A stretch of 64,000 nt of DNA, taken from assembly GCA_035222895.1 (NCBI GenBank), contig JAVYIG010006548.1, forward strand, positions 1 to 64,000, read 5' to 3'. Under the pieces are notes generated by a model, which made no database searches, was not told the origin of the DNA, and saw only the letters and a program-made list of their open reading frames with translations. The translations under genes and the position numbers were made by a program. Of the stretch, positions 1 through 12,700 are shown piece by piece. Position 1 is the first letter of the stretch. The number at the start of each line of letters is the position of its first letter. The DNA is from Strongylocentrotus droebachiensis. Taxonomy: Eukaryota; Echinodermata; Echinoidea; Camarodonta; Strongylocentrotidae.

Positions 1-123
1 TACCACTTCTTCTTACTACTTCTACTACTACTACTGCTACTACTTCTAATAATAATAATAGTACTTCCTCTTCTACTTTTTCTTTTTCGTCTTCTACCAC
101 TACTAATACTACTACTACTACTT

Positions 124-162
<39 letters not shown>

Positions 163-163
163 T

Positions 164-214
<51 letters not shown>

Positions 215-215
215 A
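1..215. repeat. ACT/CTT trinucleotide microsatellite
   Basis: Runs of TAC/ACT with some CTT variants fill the first 215 bases. It is intronic if the gene extends upstream. No coding signal is seen. Confidence 0.9.
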
Positions 216-706
216 AACCATAACAACATATCAGCAACAACAACTGCTGCTACCTCAATAACCTTTTCATGCCAACGTTACAATGACAAATGAATTGATC
301 CGAATATGATTTATTTGCGATATAAATGTATTTCTAGGTATTGAAATTTCCCTTGAGATAACTTCGCAAAAGTCTTTGCGATTGCATGTATTTAACTGAT
401 ATAACTATCAAAATAATAATACTTAAATTTGGCATGGCATAATTTCCTATGTTTTAATTTACATTTATTTCATTAATCCATTCATTTTGATTATCAAAAT
501 ATATACAGGCAAAGATTTCAAGGGAAAAAAGCAAAGACAAAACATTTAGATACAAAGGAAGTAAGAATTACCCCGACTATTTGTAATGAGTTAGTTTCAT
601 GAATTAGATTCAACAAGTATTTATAGCAGATGATATGTGAAAGGGTTGAAAGTCAATCCTTGAGTAATCATGGTAACTGTTTATCTCTGTTTCATTATCC
701 TTATAG
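216..706. other. AT-rich intronic or upstream sequence, nothing recognised
   Basis: No repeat family, exon with good splice sites or long frame is supported here. It probably belongs to the intron upstream of the first exon I can see. Confidence 0.4.
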
Positions 707-736
707 ATCCAACCGAAGACCCAAGTCTCTTCGATG
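707..736 (+). CDS. Exon 1 of model, A-like linker exon (tentative)
   Basis: Ten codons read [10 protein letters not shown]. The exon lies between a pyrimidine-preceded TTATAG acceptor and a GTAGGT donor. It starts and ends in phase 1, as its neighbours do, and its Asp-Pro-Thr-Glu start recalls the DTE start of later A exons. It is short and has no second copy, so it could be a chance splice pair. Confidence 0.4.
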
Positions 737-3700
737 GTAGGTATTATAGATTGACAATTAGTCGGGTCCTCACTAGCTCGAGAATGAAAGGAAAACAGAT
801 GTACAAACAAAACCAAAACAGGAGAAGAAGAAAAAAACTACTTTTAAGAGGAAATATATTTTTCTGAAGAAAAAAAAATGGACTCCTGGGATAAATAATT
901 TTGTCCGATCTGCCCAAACAGTAATATTGACAGCGGCAAAGCGCAATCCAACCTTTGTATCGAGTTCATTTGTATGAAAACAGGAACAATAGCGAAAGAG
1001 AACAGTGACAGTTTGAACTGAATCGGAAAAATAAGACGAACGTTATGAATGTTTGATTTATGAAATCGGTCAGTGGATTGGACGGACAAATCTCCCGTTC
1101 TTCGTGTATACAAATATATCATTATTTTATTGTTTTTCTCCAAAGTTCCTCCTCCCTTGAGTAACTGTACTACTCAAAATATACGTACCAATACCATGGA
1201 TTATGGATATACATATTACGGAGAGCAAATTGTTATAGGTCCTCTTAAAATAAAAGACCCTCCTGAGGCATACATTTTGAAAACTGACAAACTAGTAACA
1301 ACTTTTATCAATGTAATGCTTCCTGGGATAAATTTCAATAGTTTAAACATATTTGTGGCTTTTCAATTACAGATCGATCAATCGATCTTATTTACTGGGT
1401 GTAAGCCACAAATATGTTTAAACTATAGTAACAACTTGTATGTTAGAACAAAATAGTTGTCTACAAATGTATCACAGTGACATATCGTTTAAGCCAATTT
1501 GAAGTGCCCATACGTCCCGCCATACGTAAAGTGATTACGACTTACAAAAACTCGTAACTTTCTCATTGTCTCATTGCTTGTCCGATTTCGTTCAAACTTT
1601 CACGAGTCTGCAACATGATTCGGGTTAGATTTTCCTTTGAGGTCTGAAGAAGCCCTTGGTCTAATACAAGCCTATCATAACTCTATTATATCCATCCATT
1701 TTGTCGGCACAATCGCATAGGTTTCTCCAGAAAGTCATGTAAATGTTGACTTCGCTGGTACTACACTTCATAGTACTCTCTACGGCTCCGTGGAGATTAG
1801 CGGTTTATTCACTTGACTCTTAATCCAAGGGTTGAGGGTTCGAACCCCAGACCGGCACTTACGTCCTGGGCAAGTCAATAATCCTAAATTTGAATCCAAA
1901 CTTTCACGTTGAAGTTAAACATGTTCGAGAATAAATCGAAACTCGAACGAATTATTGTCGTTTTTACAACAAAAAATGTATCAATTACATTTGATGAATA
2001 AAACCTTATATTTTTTGTTTTCTTCATTCCACTGGCACTGATAAAGGGAAATGACGATTTATGTGATCCCCATCACGACGTGCAAGATGCTCAATCATCC
2101 TCTATTTCAAAAATATTTATAGATTATATTAATCTTGTCTGTTGTTTCTCAAAACAGCTCCAGGTGTAGGAGTGATCGTGCCACCGGAGAACCCCCGTGG
2201 GGATACTGTCATAATGACCCCTCCTATACGAGGTATGAATCGAAGAAGTAAACCAAGAAACAAAAATGTTTATGATTTTTTTTCTTTCTTTCCGGAAGTT
2301 GATAATTCCTGAACGAGGGATGAATAAAAGAAATAAATGAAGAAAAAAGGATTTGTTGTTTTTCCCGAATTTTAAAGCGGTTGGCGTAAAACCTGACGCG
2401 CCATTTTGAGAGTGACATCACTGATATCGTACACAAAGTTAATGCACAATAATTTTGGGCTCCTTTGGATTCAAAAGATTTATTAATCAGTTACTGATCG
2501 TCGGTTGCCATAAAATTGTTTGCATTCTTTAAAAACCTTCTCGTTTTGCCATTAAAAGGCTGTTTGTTAATTCTCTACCAAAAAAAGTAATTCCTTCATC
2601 ATTTTCCTTACTTTTCTGGCAGGCGATACAGACGTGCAAACACCGCCAACTCGTGCACCGCCAGCACCAACAGAAGCACCAGGTATTATTTGAGTCTTTA
2701 CAGTGATCTCCGGAATTGAGTTTCATAAAACGCGTTACTTGGGATATAGTGGTCACGTGAGCGTTTTCTGCGAATCATTTGATTCGACTGTACATCCCTA
2801 TCAAAATGAATTGATTATTATTAATAGTCATGGCTAAAATAAGTTAGAGGTTACATATAAGGAGGGGTAAACCTGTTTTCATTCCGAATTGCGATTTCGT
2901 AAAGAAAGAAATGATGGCAAGTTAAAAAGATAGATAGCTAGAAAATGGCATTTTAGTAGATATCAGTAAAAAAAAAAAAAGTTGACACTCTTTTTTTTGA
3001 AAGGCCAGATGCCCCGTTTCTGCAAGTTTCTTTCAGAGACTAATTAACCCTAATAAGACCAGGGGGGTCATTATGGCTCTCCCCCAAACAATAAAATACA
3101 AAAGTTGAAAAAACAATGAAATAGGCCTATATAAGAAATTATCAAAACAAGAGATAACATTAGGAATAACCTAGCTCTTCCCAAAAAAAAATCGTATTAT
3201 TGTTTCAAATGGTTTAACGATTACATATGAAAAAGAATGCTTAAATATAAAGATAATATGATTTATGGGTTAAACGGTGAATTTTATGACCCTAATTGCA
3301 TAAATTACCATAAATATGCAAATGAGTGAATTTTTCAAAAAATTAAATTTACCATGGTAATTCTACCATTCTATACACTTCACTTGACATGCATGCAAAT
3401 TTTCGCGGCGATCGGCCGTTTTACGGCCGAAATCTTTGGGGGAGGGGCATAATGCCCCCCCGGCTGTATCAAGACCTCAAATAGCCCGGCCTTTTGAGGG
3501 TAAAGTGTTAAATGACCATGCTCATTCATGACGGGGGTGGTATGATTCCAATTGCATACCATCTCAAAGAGATTTAATCATTGATTATTGTGATGTAGTA
3601 AAGATAAGTCAATATCAAATATATTTATTTCAAAGTCTTAATTCTAAAATAATGCCAGGCGCGGATCCAGGGGGGGGGCCGAGCGGGCCTTGGCCCCCCC

Positions 3701-6700
3701 CCCCCCCCCCACAAAAAAAAAAAAAAAAGAGAGAAGAAAGGAAAAGAAGGGGAAAGGGAAGGGGAAAGAAAGGGGGAAAAAGAAGAGGAAGAAGAAAAGA
3801 AAAGGGGGAAGAAGGAGATCGGAGGGCCGAAAAGGCCTTGCCTCCCAGGCTGTTAACCCCCCTCCCCCCCCCCCAAAAAAAATCAAAAAATAAGAGAGAA
3901 GGAAGGAAAGGGAAAGAAAAAAGGAAAAGAGGAGACACTGGCGTACTGATAGGGGGGGGGGAGCTTTGGGGGAAATCAAATTCAAACGTGGTTTATTTCT
4001 AATTCCATAATTGTGGATTACAAATAATGCTGAAATGACATAATTTCCGAGATTTTTCCTCACTTTTTAGTAAATTATACGTTCGTATGTGTTTGTTGGA
4101 AAATGACAAATTCCTGAATTTACAGCCAGGCAAGAAATATGATTCTTGAGATTCCTACATGTCAGGGCCCGAGGTACGGCGGGGATCGGGAGCCTCGAGC
4201 TCCCTCCCCCCCCCCCCCCCACTTTTTTTGAAAAAGTATATTAAAGAGAAATAAAATAGAATGAGAGAAGGAAGGAAAGGGAAAGAAAAAAGGAAAAGCC
4301 TAAATATTCTGAGCTTTCGGGGCCGGCTCCGCCTATTCGACCCCACCAGGTAGTAATTTATTGCCTTAAACCCCTGAGCTTGCGGGATCGGACAAGGTAT
4401 CAAAATTTGTTTATCTGACCGCAGGCGCGTAGCCAGGGGGGCGGGGGTTGGCGGCCCCCCTCCCCAAATCGGAATAGGAAGTAGAAAGAAAAAGGAGCAG
4501 ACAAAGAACATCTTTGAAGTTCAGACAAGGATTAAGAGTATGATAGAGAACGGTACAACGCATCGTCTTCTTTCTCTAATAATTAAATGAAACGTCAAAG
4601 CTTCGCGCAGGAGGAGGGGGGGGGACTGAATTTAGACAAGGATTAAGAATCGAGAACGGTACAGCGAATCGTCTTCTTTTTCTCATAATCCTATGAAACG
4701 TCAAAGCATCCGCGCTTCGCGCGGGAGGGAGAACCTGAATTCAGACGAGGATTCAGAGGCGAGAACGGTAGTACGAATCTGTAATGATTTAATGAAACGT
4801 AAAAGCTTCCGCGCTTCGCGCGGGATGGAGGGGGAACTTAATTCCGACGAGGATTACTTTCGAGAACGGTACAAGGAATTGTCTTCTTTCTCTAATGATT
4901 AAATGCAAATTAAAAGCTTCCGCGCTTCGCGAGGGAGGGGGGGGGGGAACCTGAATTCAGACGAGGATTAAGAGTCGAGAACGGGACAACGAATCGTCTT
5001 CATTCTTTAATAGTTTAACGAAACGTCAAAGCTTCCGCGCTTCGCCCAGGAGGGTGAGGGGGGGGGGACTAAATTTAGACAAGAATAAATAGTCGAGAAC
5101 GGTACAACGAAATGTCTTCTTTCTCTAATGATTTATGAATGGTAAAAGCTTCCACGCTTCGCGCGGAAGTGGGAAAACTGAATTCAGACGAGGATTAAGA
5201 GTCGAGAACTGTACAACGAATCGTCTTCTTTCTCTAATAATTTAATAAATCGTAAAATTTTCCGCGCTTCGCGCGGGAGGGGAAAATCTAAATTCATACG
5301 AGAATTATTTTTTGAGAACGGTACAACGAATCGTCTTCTTTCTCTCAAATTTTCCGCGCTTCGCGCGGGAGGGGAAAAACTAAATACATACGAGAATTAT
5401 TTTCGAGAACTGTACAACGAATCGTCTTCTTTTTCTAATAAATTAATTAATCGTAAAATTTTCCGCGCTTCGCGCGGAAGGGGAAAAACTAAATGCATAC
5501 GAGAATTATTTTCGAGAACGGTACAACGAATCGTCTTCTTTCTCTAATAATTTAATGGAACGTCAAGGCTACCGCGTTTCGCGGAGGAGGGAGGGGGAAA
5601 CTCATCCCTCCCTGCACCTACCCCCCCCCGCATTACGTACCAATATTTGGCTCGCATAATTTCAAATTTGGGCCCCCCCCCTAAGAAATCCTGGATCCGC
5701 GCCTGAATAATGCCCACTTTCTTCTCCTTTCCTCTGAGTGTATATTTGTTCTTTATTAATTCTGATGGTTTAGCACCCAAAGGAAACATCGTGGTGGGAG
5801 ATAAGCCTTCTGGAAAAGGCTTCGTCTTAGGTGCCCCTCCTCCTGCTAGAGGTAAGAATAAATTAAGTTTTCTCGAGACAAAAAGACGTCTATAGAAAAG
5901 AAAGTCTTATTTCATCTCCATTGCACACAAGGCGTCATTTGTGGACGTTGGTCTGTGTTAGCGACTGGCGTAATTATCTGACGCAACCTTTTGAGAGTGA
6001 CATCGTAAACGTAAACAAAGTAAATGCACAATAAATGCGTTTAATGTTGGGATCCTTTGGATTCAAAAGATCAATTAATAAGACATTGAAAGTAACGACT
6101 CGTCTTGTGCTTAGGGTATAATCAAAGTCTAAAGTGCAAGTAGAGTAAAGGATGCATTATGCGTGCAAATCTTGTTGAATATCAAACTTGTCTGAATTCT
6201 TATTTTAACTATTCAAACCAATTAAACTCTACGGAAGGTGGGACTGGGTTGCGAGTGGTTGTGTTGGTGCGGGAGTGGATGCGTGTGTGTTCGCGCGTTC
6301 GTGCGTGTGTGTTTTATGGTGTTAATATATTACAGTCGTCAGATAAATTTTCAGGTCCAACTGATGAGGAAAGTTACTGATCGTTCAGTTGTCATAACAT
6401 TGTTTGCATTCTTTAAAAACCTTCTGGTTTTGCCATTCAAAGGCTGCTTTTTAATTCTATTTAAAAAATAGTAGTTCCTTCATAATTTGAAATTGCTACT
6501 TGTTTACTTACTATATTTATTAAATCTTATTTGATAGGAAGCTGTCTAGACAACATTTCCTTTTTTTGTGTGTTTTTTTGTTCAGCTGTGCCTTATTCTG
6601 TTTTGTATTAATTGATTTTTACAAGTATATGTTATCCAAATTTATGTATAATATTTTACATGAAATTGCATGTGTTTACCTTTGTAAAAATGTTTTTAAA

Positions 6701-9700
6701 ATGATTGAATAAACTAAACTGAATCATTTTCCTTATGTTTTTGGCAGGCGATACAGAAGTGCCAACAGAGCGAACACGTCAACCACCAGCACCAACAGAT
6801 GCACCAGGTATTACTTTAGTCTTTACATTGTTAGTGTTAACCACGTAGTGATCTCCGGAATTGAGTTTGATACAAACGCGTTACTTGGGATATTGTGGTC
6901 ACGTGTGCGTTTTCTGCGAATCATTTGATTCGACCCTACATCCCTATCAAAATGACTTGATTATTATTAATAGTCATGGCTAAGATATAAGTTAAAGGTG
7001 ACATTTAAGGAGGGATATACCTGTTTTAATTCCGAATTGCGATGGAAAGAAATAATGGCAAGTTAAAAAAAGATAGATAGCTAAAAAAAAGGAATTTTAG
7101 TAGATATCAGTAAAAAAAAAAAATTAAGTTGACACTCTTTTTGAATGGCCAGCTGCCCCGTTTCTGCAAGTTTCTTTCAGAGACTCATTAAATGTCCATG
7201 CTCACTCATGCGTGAGTGGTATGATTCCAATTGCATATCATCTCAAAGAGATTTAATCATTGATTATTGTGATGTAGTCAAGATAAGCCAAGATCAAATA
7301 TATTTATTTTAAAGTCTTCATTCTAAAATAGTGTCCACTTTCTTCTTCATTTCTCTGAGTGTATATTTGTTCTTTATTAATTCTGATGGTTTAGCACCCA
7401 AAGGAAACATCGTGGTGGGAGATAAGCCTTCTGGAAAAGGCTTCGTCTTAGGTGCCCCTCCTCCTGCTAGAGGTAAGAATAAATTAAGTTTTCTCGAGAC
7501 AAAAAGACGTCTATAGAAAAGAAAGTCTTATTTCATCTCCATTGCACACAAGGCGTCATTTGTGGACGTTGGTCTGTGTTAGCGACTGGCGTAATTATCT
7601 GACGCAACCTTTTGAGAGTGACAACGTAAACAAAGTAAATGCACAATAAATGCGTTTAATGTTGGGATCCTTTGGATTCAAAAGATCAATTAATAAGACA
7701 TTGAAAGTAACGACTCGTCTTGTGCTTAGGGTATAATCAAACTCTAAAGTGCAAGTAGAGTAAAGGATGCATTATGCGTGCAAATCTTGTTGAATATCAA
7801 ACTTGTCTGAATTCTTATTTTAACTATTCAAACCAATTAAACTCTACGGAAGGTGGGACTGGGTTGCGAGTGGTTGTGTTGGTGCGGGAGTGGATGCGTG
7901 TGTGTTCGCGCGTTCGTGCGTGTGTGTTTTATGGTGTTAATATATTACAGTCGTCAGATAAATTTTCAGGTCCAACTGATGAGGAAAGTTACTGATCGTT
8001 CAGTTGTCATAACATTGTTTGCATTCTTTAAAAACCTTCTGGTTTTGCCATTCAAAGGCTGCTTTTTAATTCTATTTAAAAAATAGTAGTTCCTTCATAA
8101 TTTGAAATTGCTACTTGTTTACTTACTATATTTATTAAATCTTATTTGATAGGAAGCTGTCTAGACAACATTTCCTTTTTTTGTGTGTTTTTTTGTTCAG
8201 CTGTGCCTTATTCTGTTTTGTATTAATTGATTTTTACAAGTATATGTTATCCAAATTTATGTATAATATTTTACATGAAATTGCATGTGTTTATCTTTGT
8301 AAAAATGTTTTTAAAATGATTGAATAAACTAAACTGAATCATTTTCCTTATGTTTTTGGCAGGCGATACAGAAGTGCCAACAGAGCGAACACGTCAACCA
8401 CCAGCACCAACAGATGCACCAGGTATTACTTTAGTCTTTACATTGTTAGTGTTAACCACGTAGTGATCTCCGGAATTGAGTTTGATACAAACGCGTTACT
8501 TGGGATATTGTGGTCACGTGTGCGTTTTCTGCGAATCATTTGATTCGACCCTACATCCCTATCAAAATGACTTGATTATTATTAATAGTCATGGCTAAGA
8601 TATAAGTTAAAGGTGACATTTAAGGAGGGATATACCTGTTTTAATTCCGAATTGCGATGGAAAGAAATAATGGCAAGTTAAAAAAAGATAGATAGCTAAA
8701 AAAAAAGGAATTTTAGTAGATATCAGTAAAAAAAATAATTAAGTTGACACTCTTTTTGAATGGCCAGCTGCCCCGTTTCTGCAAGTTTCTTTCAGAGACT
8801 CATTAAATGTCCATGCTCACTCATGCGTGAGTGGTATGATTCCAATTGCATATCATCTCAAAGAGATTTAATCATTGATTATTGTGATGTAGTCAAGATA
8901 AGCCAAGATCAAATATATTTATTTTAAAGTCTTCATTCTAAAATAGTGTCCACTTTCTTCTTCATTTCTCTGAGTGTATATTTGTTCTTTATTAATTCTG
9001 ATGGTTTAGCACCAAAAGGAAACATCGTGGTGGGAGATAAGCCTTCTGGGCGTGGCTTCGTCTTAGGTGCCCCTCCTCCTGCTAGAGGTAAGAATATATT
9101 AAGTTTTCTCGAGACAAAAAGACGTCTATAGAAAAGGAAGTCTTATTTCATCTCCATTGCACACAATGCATCATTTGTGGACGTTGGTCTGCGTTAGCGA
9201 CTGGCGTAATATATGACGCAACCTTTTGAGAGTGACAACGTAAACAAAGTAAATGCACAAAGTACGTTTAATGTTGGGATCCTTCGGATACATAGCGAAG
9301 TTGAAAAGCATCGGGTATAATCTAACACTGTCGTACAAGAAGAGTAGTAGATGCATTATGCATATATTGTTCATTTTGGAAATCAAGCTTGTCCACCTTC
9401 TTATGTAATTTATACTGTACTCTCTATGTGTGAATGTGGGTGGTTGTAGGTGCACTTTTGCGCGTGTGTACGTGTAAGTGTGCGTGTGCGTGTGTGTGTG
9501 TCAGTATGTTTGTTTCTGTTCATTGCTTGTTATTTACAGTTATGGACAGTGACGTCAATATGGAGATTATTCCATTTATTCTTAAAAAAAACCCTTTTTC
9601 CCATTCAAGAGCTTTTTTATTATCTCCCTTTAAAAAAAAAAAAAAAATTCTTTCATCATTTTCTTTACGTTTTTACAGGCGACACAGAGGTACCAACAGA

Positions 9701-12700
9701 GCGAACACGTCAACCACCTGCACCAACACCTGCACCAGGTATAGTCTTTACATGTGTTATTATAGATATATTTACTGCTATGAGAGGCATCGCTGTTTCT
9801 ATAAGGCACAAGCGCCCCAGTGTGCCTCGGAGTCATAGCAGGATGTAACGTTTAATCCACATTTACCACCGTGCACCCAGATGTAGATGGGTAATTGGTA
9901 ATTACTGTGGTAATAATAATGGCAGGGCTCTCAGGAAGAACAGCAGTGAAGCTGATGAAGCTGCCCTTGTTAAACAAAATTAGTAGTATTATTTAAATAT
10001 TGATAACGCAATGTGCAATGGATGTTAGAATTAACCGAAAACCACTTGAAACAAGGAAAGGATACTATCTAACCAGCAAAATGCCTAATTCCTCTTCGAG
10101 AAATTTGCTTATTAATCTTTTTCTTGTTGTATGCTATTTATGCAGCACCTACGCTAAATCTGAAGGGAATCTTTGCAAGCAGATTAAGTAAACAAAGTAA
10201 ACCGTTCAGGCTTGTTCCCGCGGAAAAGAGTGAGCCAGCTGGTAAGTATCGATTCGATGTGTTGAGCACATTATAAGTATTTTACACTCGATATCAATAT
10301 TAACATTCTGTCAATTTCATCTACAAAGAATAAAAGACGAAGAAAAGAAGCTATAAATTATGACCCATAGCTATATAAGGGGAATAATAATGTTTTGCTT
10401 CAAAAGTGAGCAAAACGTTCAAATAAACAAACAAGCAACAAGTTGTAAACAAAATTCTCGTTCGCTCTCTTTTTCTGAGACAAATCGAAATAAAAAGTCA
10501 CGAGGTACCAAATTTTGATCTAATTTTGCTACCGGGGGCTTAATTATGCCAGATTAAATGTTGCCAGGGAGCAGAGCCCCCCCCCCCCCCCCCCCACCTC
10601 TACCGGATCGACGACCGATCGCAATACAGTAACGAAAGACTAATGTCCACACTAAAGGCTGATTACCTTGTGCTTCTCTTGTTTTATTTCACAATCAAGC
10701 CGAAGTGGGAGACACAGAGATTGTAGAGGCGCCGACTCGGGGTGGACAAACTGAACAAGGTATGTAAACGTGGTGAATCAAGTAAGACATGATTATTTTA
10801 TACTTTTCTTTTTAGATTGTAAAATGTTATTATATCGTTTTATTATATTATAGTGGCAATCCACTTTTTTAAAGTAAGTGTTAATTGGGATCACTTCATT
10901 TCTTTGTTAATTTCACTTTCCTTATAGTGGAATCGGCTCCAAAGTAGTTTTGTAATTCAAACACCTAGGTGATCTACTCTCTGTCCACACATCCACGCAG
11001 CCGCGTGGGAAGGGGGGGGGGGGGGGGGGGGCGAGCGGGCCTTGCCTCCCCTTCCTGCCCCCCCCCCAAAAAAAAAGACGGGCAAACAAAAATTGTGACC
11101 AGAAAATTACCTTTTCTTTTTTGCTTAAGAAGGGGGGGGGGGGGTTGTGTTTTTTTTTTTTTTAAGCGCTCACTATCGGCTGGCGCGATTTTCAAATTTC
11201 GGGGTCAAAATAGAAGAAGGAAAAAATAGAAATCCTGGATCTGCGCCTGCATCCACGTACAATATACGTTCGGCCACCACAGTGACACTAACCATTTCCC
11301 GAACCAATACTTATAACAGATGATAGGGCTTATTAAGTTATTGCCCTTTAAAATCTGGAACTCTTGGGCCTCTGTATGAAAGAACTACCATACTCTGTCA
11401 AGAAGTGTTTGAAAACACATCTTTTCTGATTTGTCTTAATATTCCTCTTTGATTGTAATTAATGTATGAGTCTATGAGCTTTGTAAAAATAATATACTCT
11501 CTCTCTCTCTCTCTCTGTTTTATAGTCTTATATCTTATATGCTCTCTTAACCAATTATTTGTCCATGGTACAGAGAACGGCAAGGGAAGCATTCAGTACA
11601 GCGGTTCTGTGAAAGGGGGATCATTTAGTCTCTCCAATCCAAAACCACAAGGTAATTAGCTCCTCCCATTTGTTCAATTTTTGTTCAGAGTCAGACTATA
11701 GGAAATTCGAAACTCGAATAAAGAATCATCGTATGAATAATCATTGTATAAGTAGTGAAAGGGCGTACGTGACTCTCTAGATGTGGGCTCATAAAGCTTT
11801 TTTCTTTTAATTCTCGTAATGGAATTCCATTTCCAGTGAAATTGGATTAAATTAATTCCTGATTGTATTTCCTGTAGGAGGTAGACGTTTTTAGGCTATC
11901 ATAATATAAAACAGGTAGGAATGTATATATATATAAATATATTATAAACCGAATATTTTGAGAAAAAATGGCTTGACCTCACATTTCTCGAGAGCACAAA
12001 TGTAAAACGGTTCTGCACGTATTGATCTCGCTCAAATTTCCTATCACCTTTATTTTTAGTATTTCAATATTTTCATCGAAAATCAGTTTGGGAGATATTA
12101 TCTTATTCGCAGCTTTTTAAGGTTTATCTAATTAAACTTTCCTTCATCATTATAATCCAGAATAACAGATCTCGAGTAGATTTGTACCTATCCCTGGTAC
12201 CCATTAGGATTATTCGTTGAAAAACACTGAGCTCTGATTAACAGTTCGGTTGTCAGTGCAGGTGCCTGGTAAAGTTATTAAAGATCACTAATTGGGGGGG
12301 GGGGCGGGGTATATTTTTTATTTTGGTATTTATAAAGTTAATTGATTTCTTTAGACATTGGTGTTTGATACCCGGTTTATCCTATCAATTCAACCCTCTT
12401 AAAAGAAGAAAAACAGGAAATACGACGATGATGACAACAGTAACAACAAAAATAAATATGGATCCCCCCATCTTAGTAAACCAAATCAAAAACAAAAATA
12501 ATCACATGCCCCTCTTTTTTCTTGGTCTGACAATGCAACCGGGGGCTCACGAAGGGGCTTTTTATTCCCAGACTCGGTTGCCAGATTGGGTTTTGCCGGT
12601 GGAGCAATTCTCACCCGCGATCCACAACTAATTGAAAAACAGAAAGTATAAACAACAACAACGACAGCAAACATTATGCCCATGCTAAACAAGCTAAATT

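Larger units (their letters stand above)
5706..8941 (+). repeat. Two near-identical tandem cassettes of about 1.6 kb, each with one B and one A exon
   Basis: Exons at 5774 and 7395 are 1,621 bases apart; exons at 6748 and 8363 are 1,615 apart. I see only about ten differences between the two copies, mostly in A runs plus a 6-bp indel, so the duplication is recent. More diverged flanking copies lie at about 2.4-3.65 kb and 8.94-9.75 kb. Confidence 0.9.

Noticed and set aside
1146..1160. Possible 15-base exon (VPPPL) before GTAACT
   Set aside because: The acceptor and donor exist by sequence, but the piece is too short, unduplicated and without a supporting junction motif.
3630..4063. Phe/Leu/Pro/Gly-rich and Lys/Arg-rich frames
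   Set aside because: Produced by purine and pyrimidine runs inside the hAT-like element.
10700..10705. Upstream acceptor for exon 11 adding Ala-Glu
   Set aside because: Possible, but the two sister exons have lost this AG, so the downstream site was used in the model.
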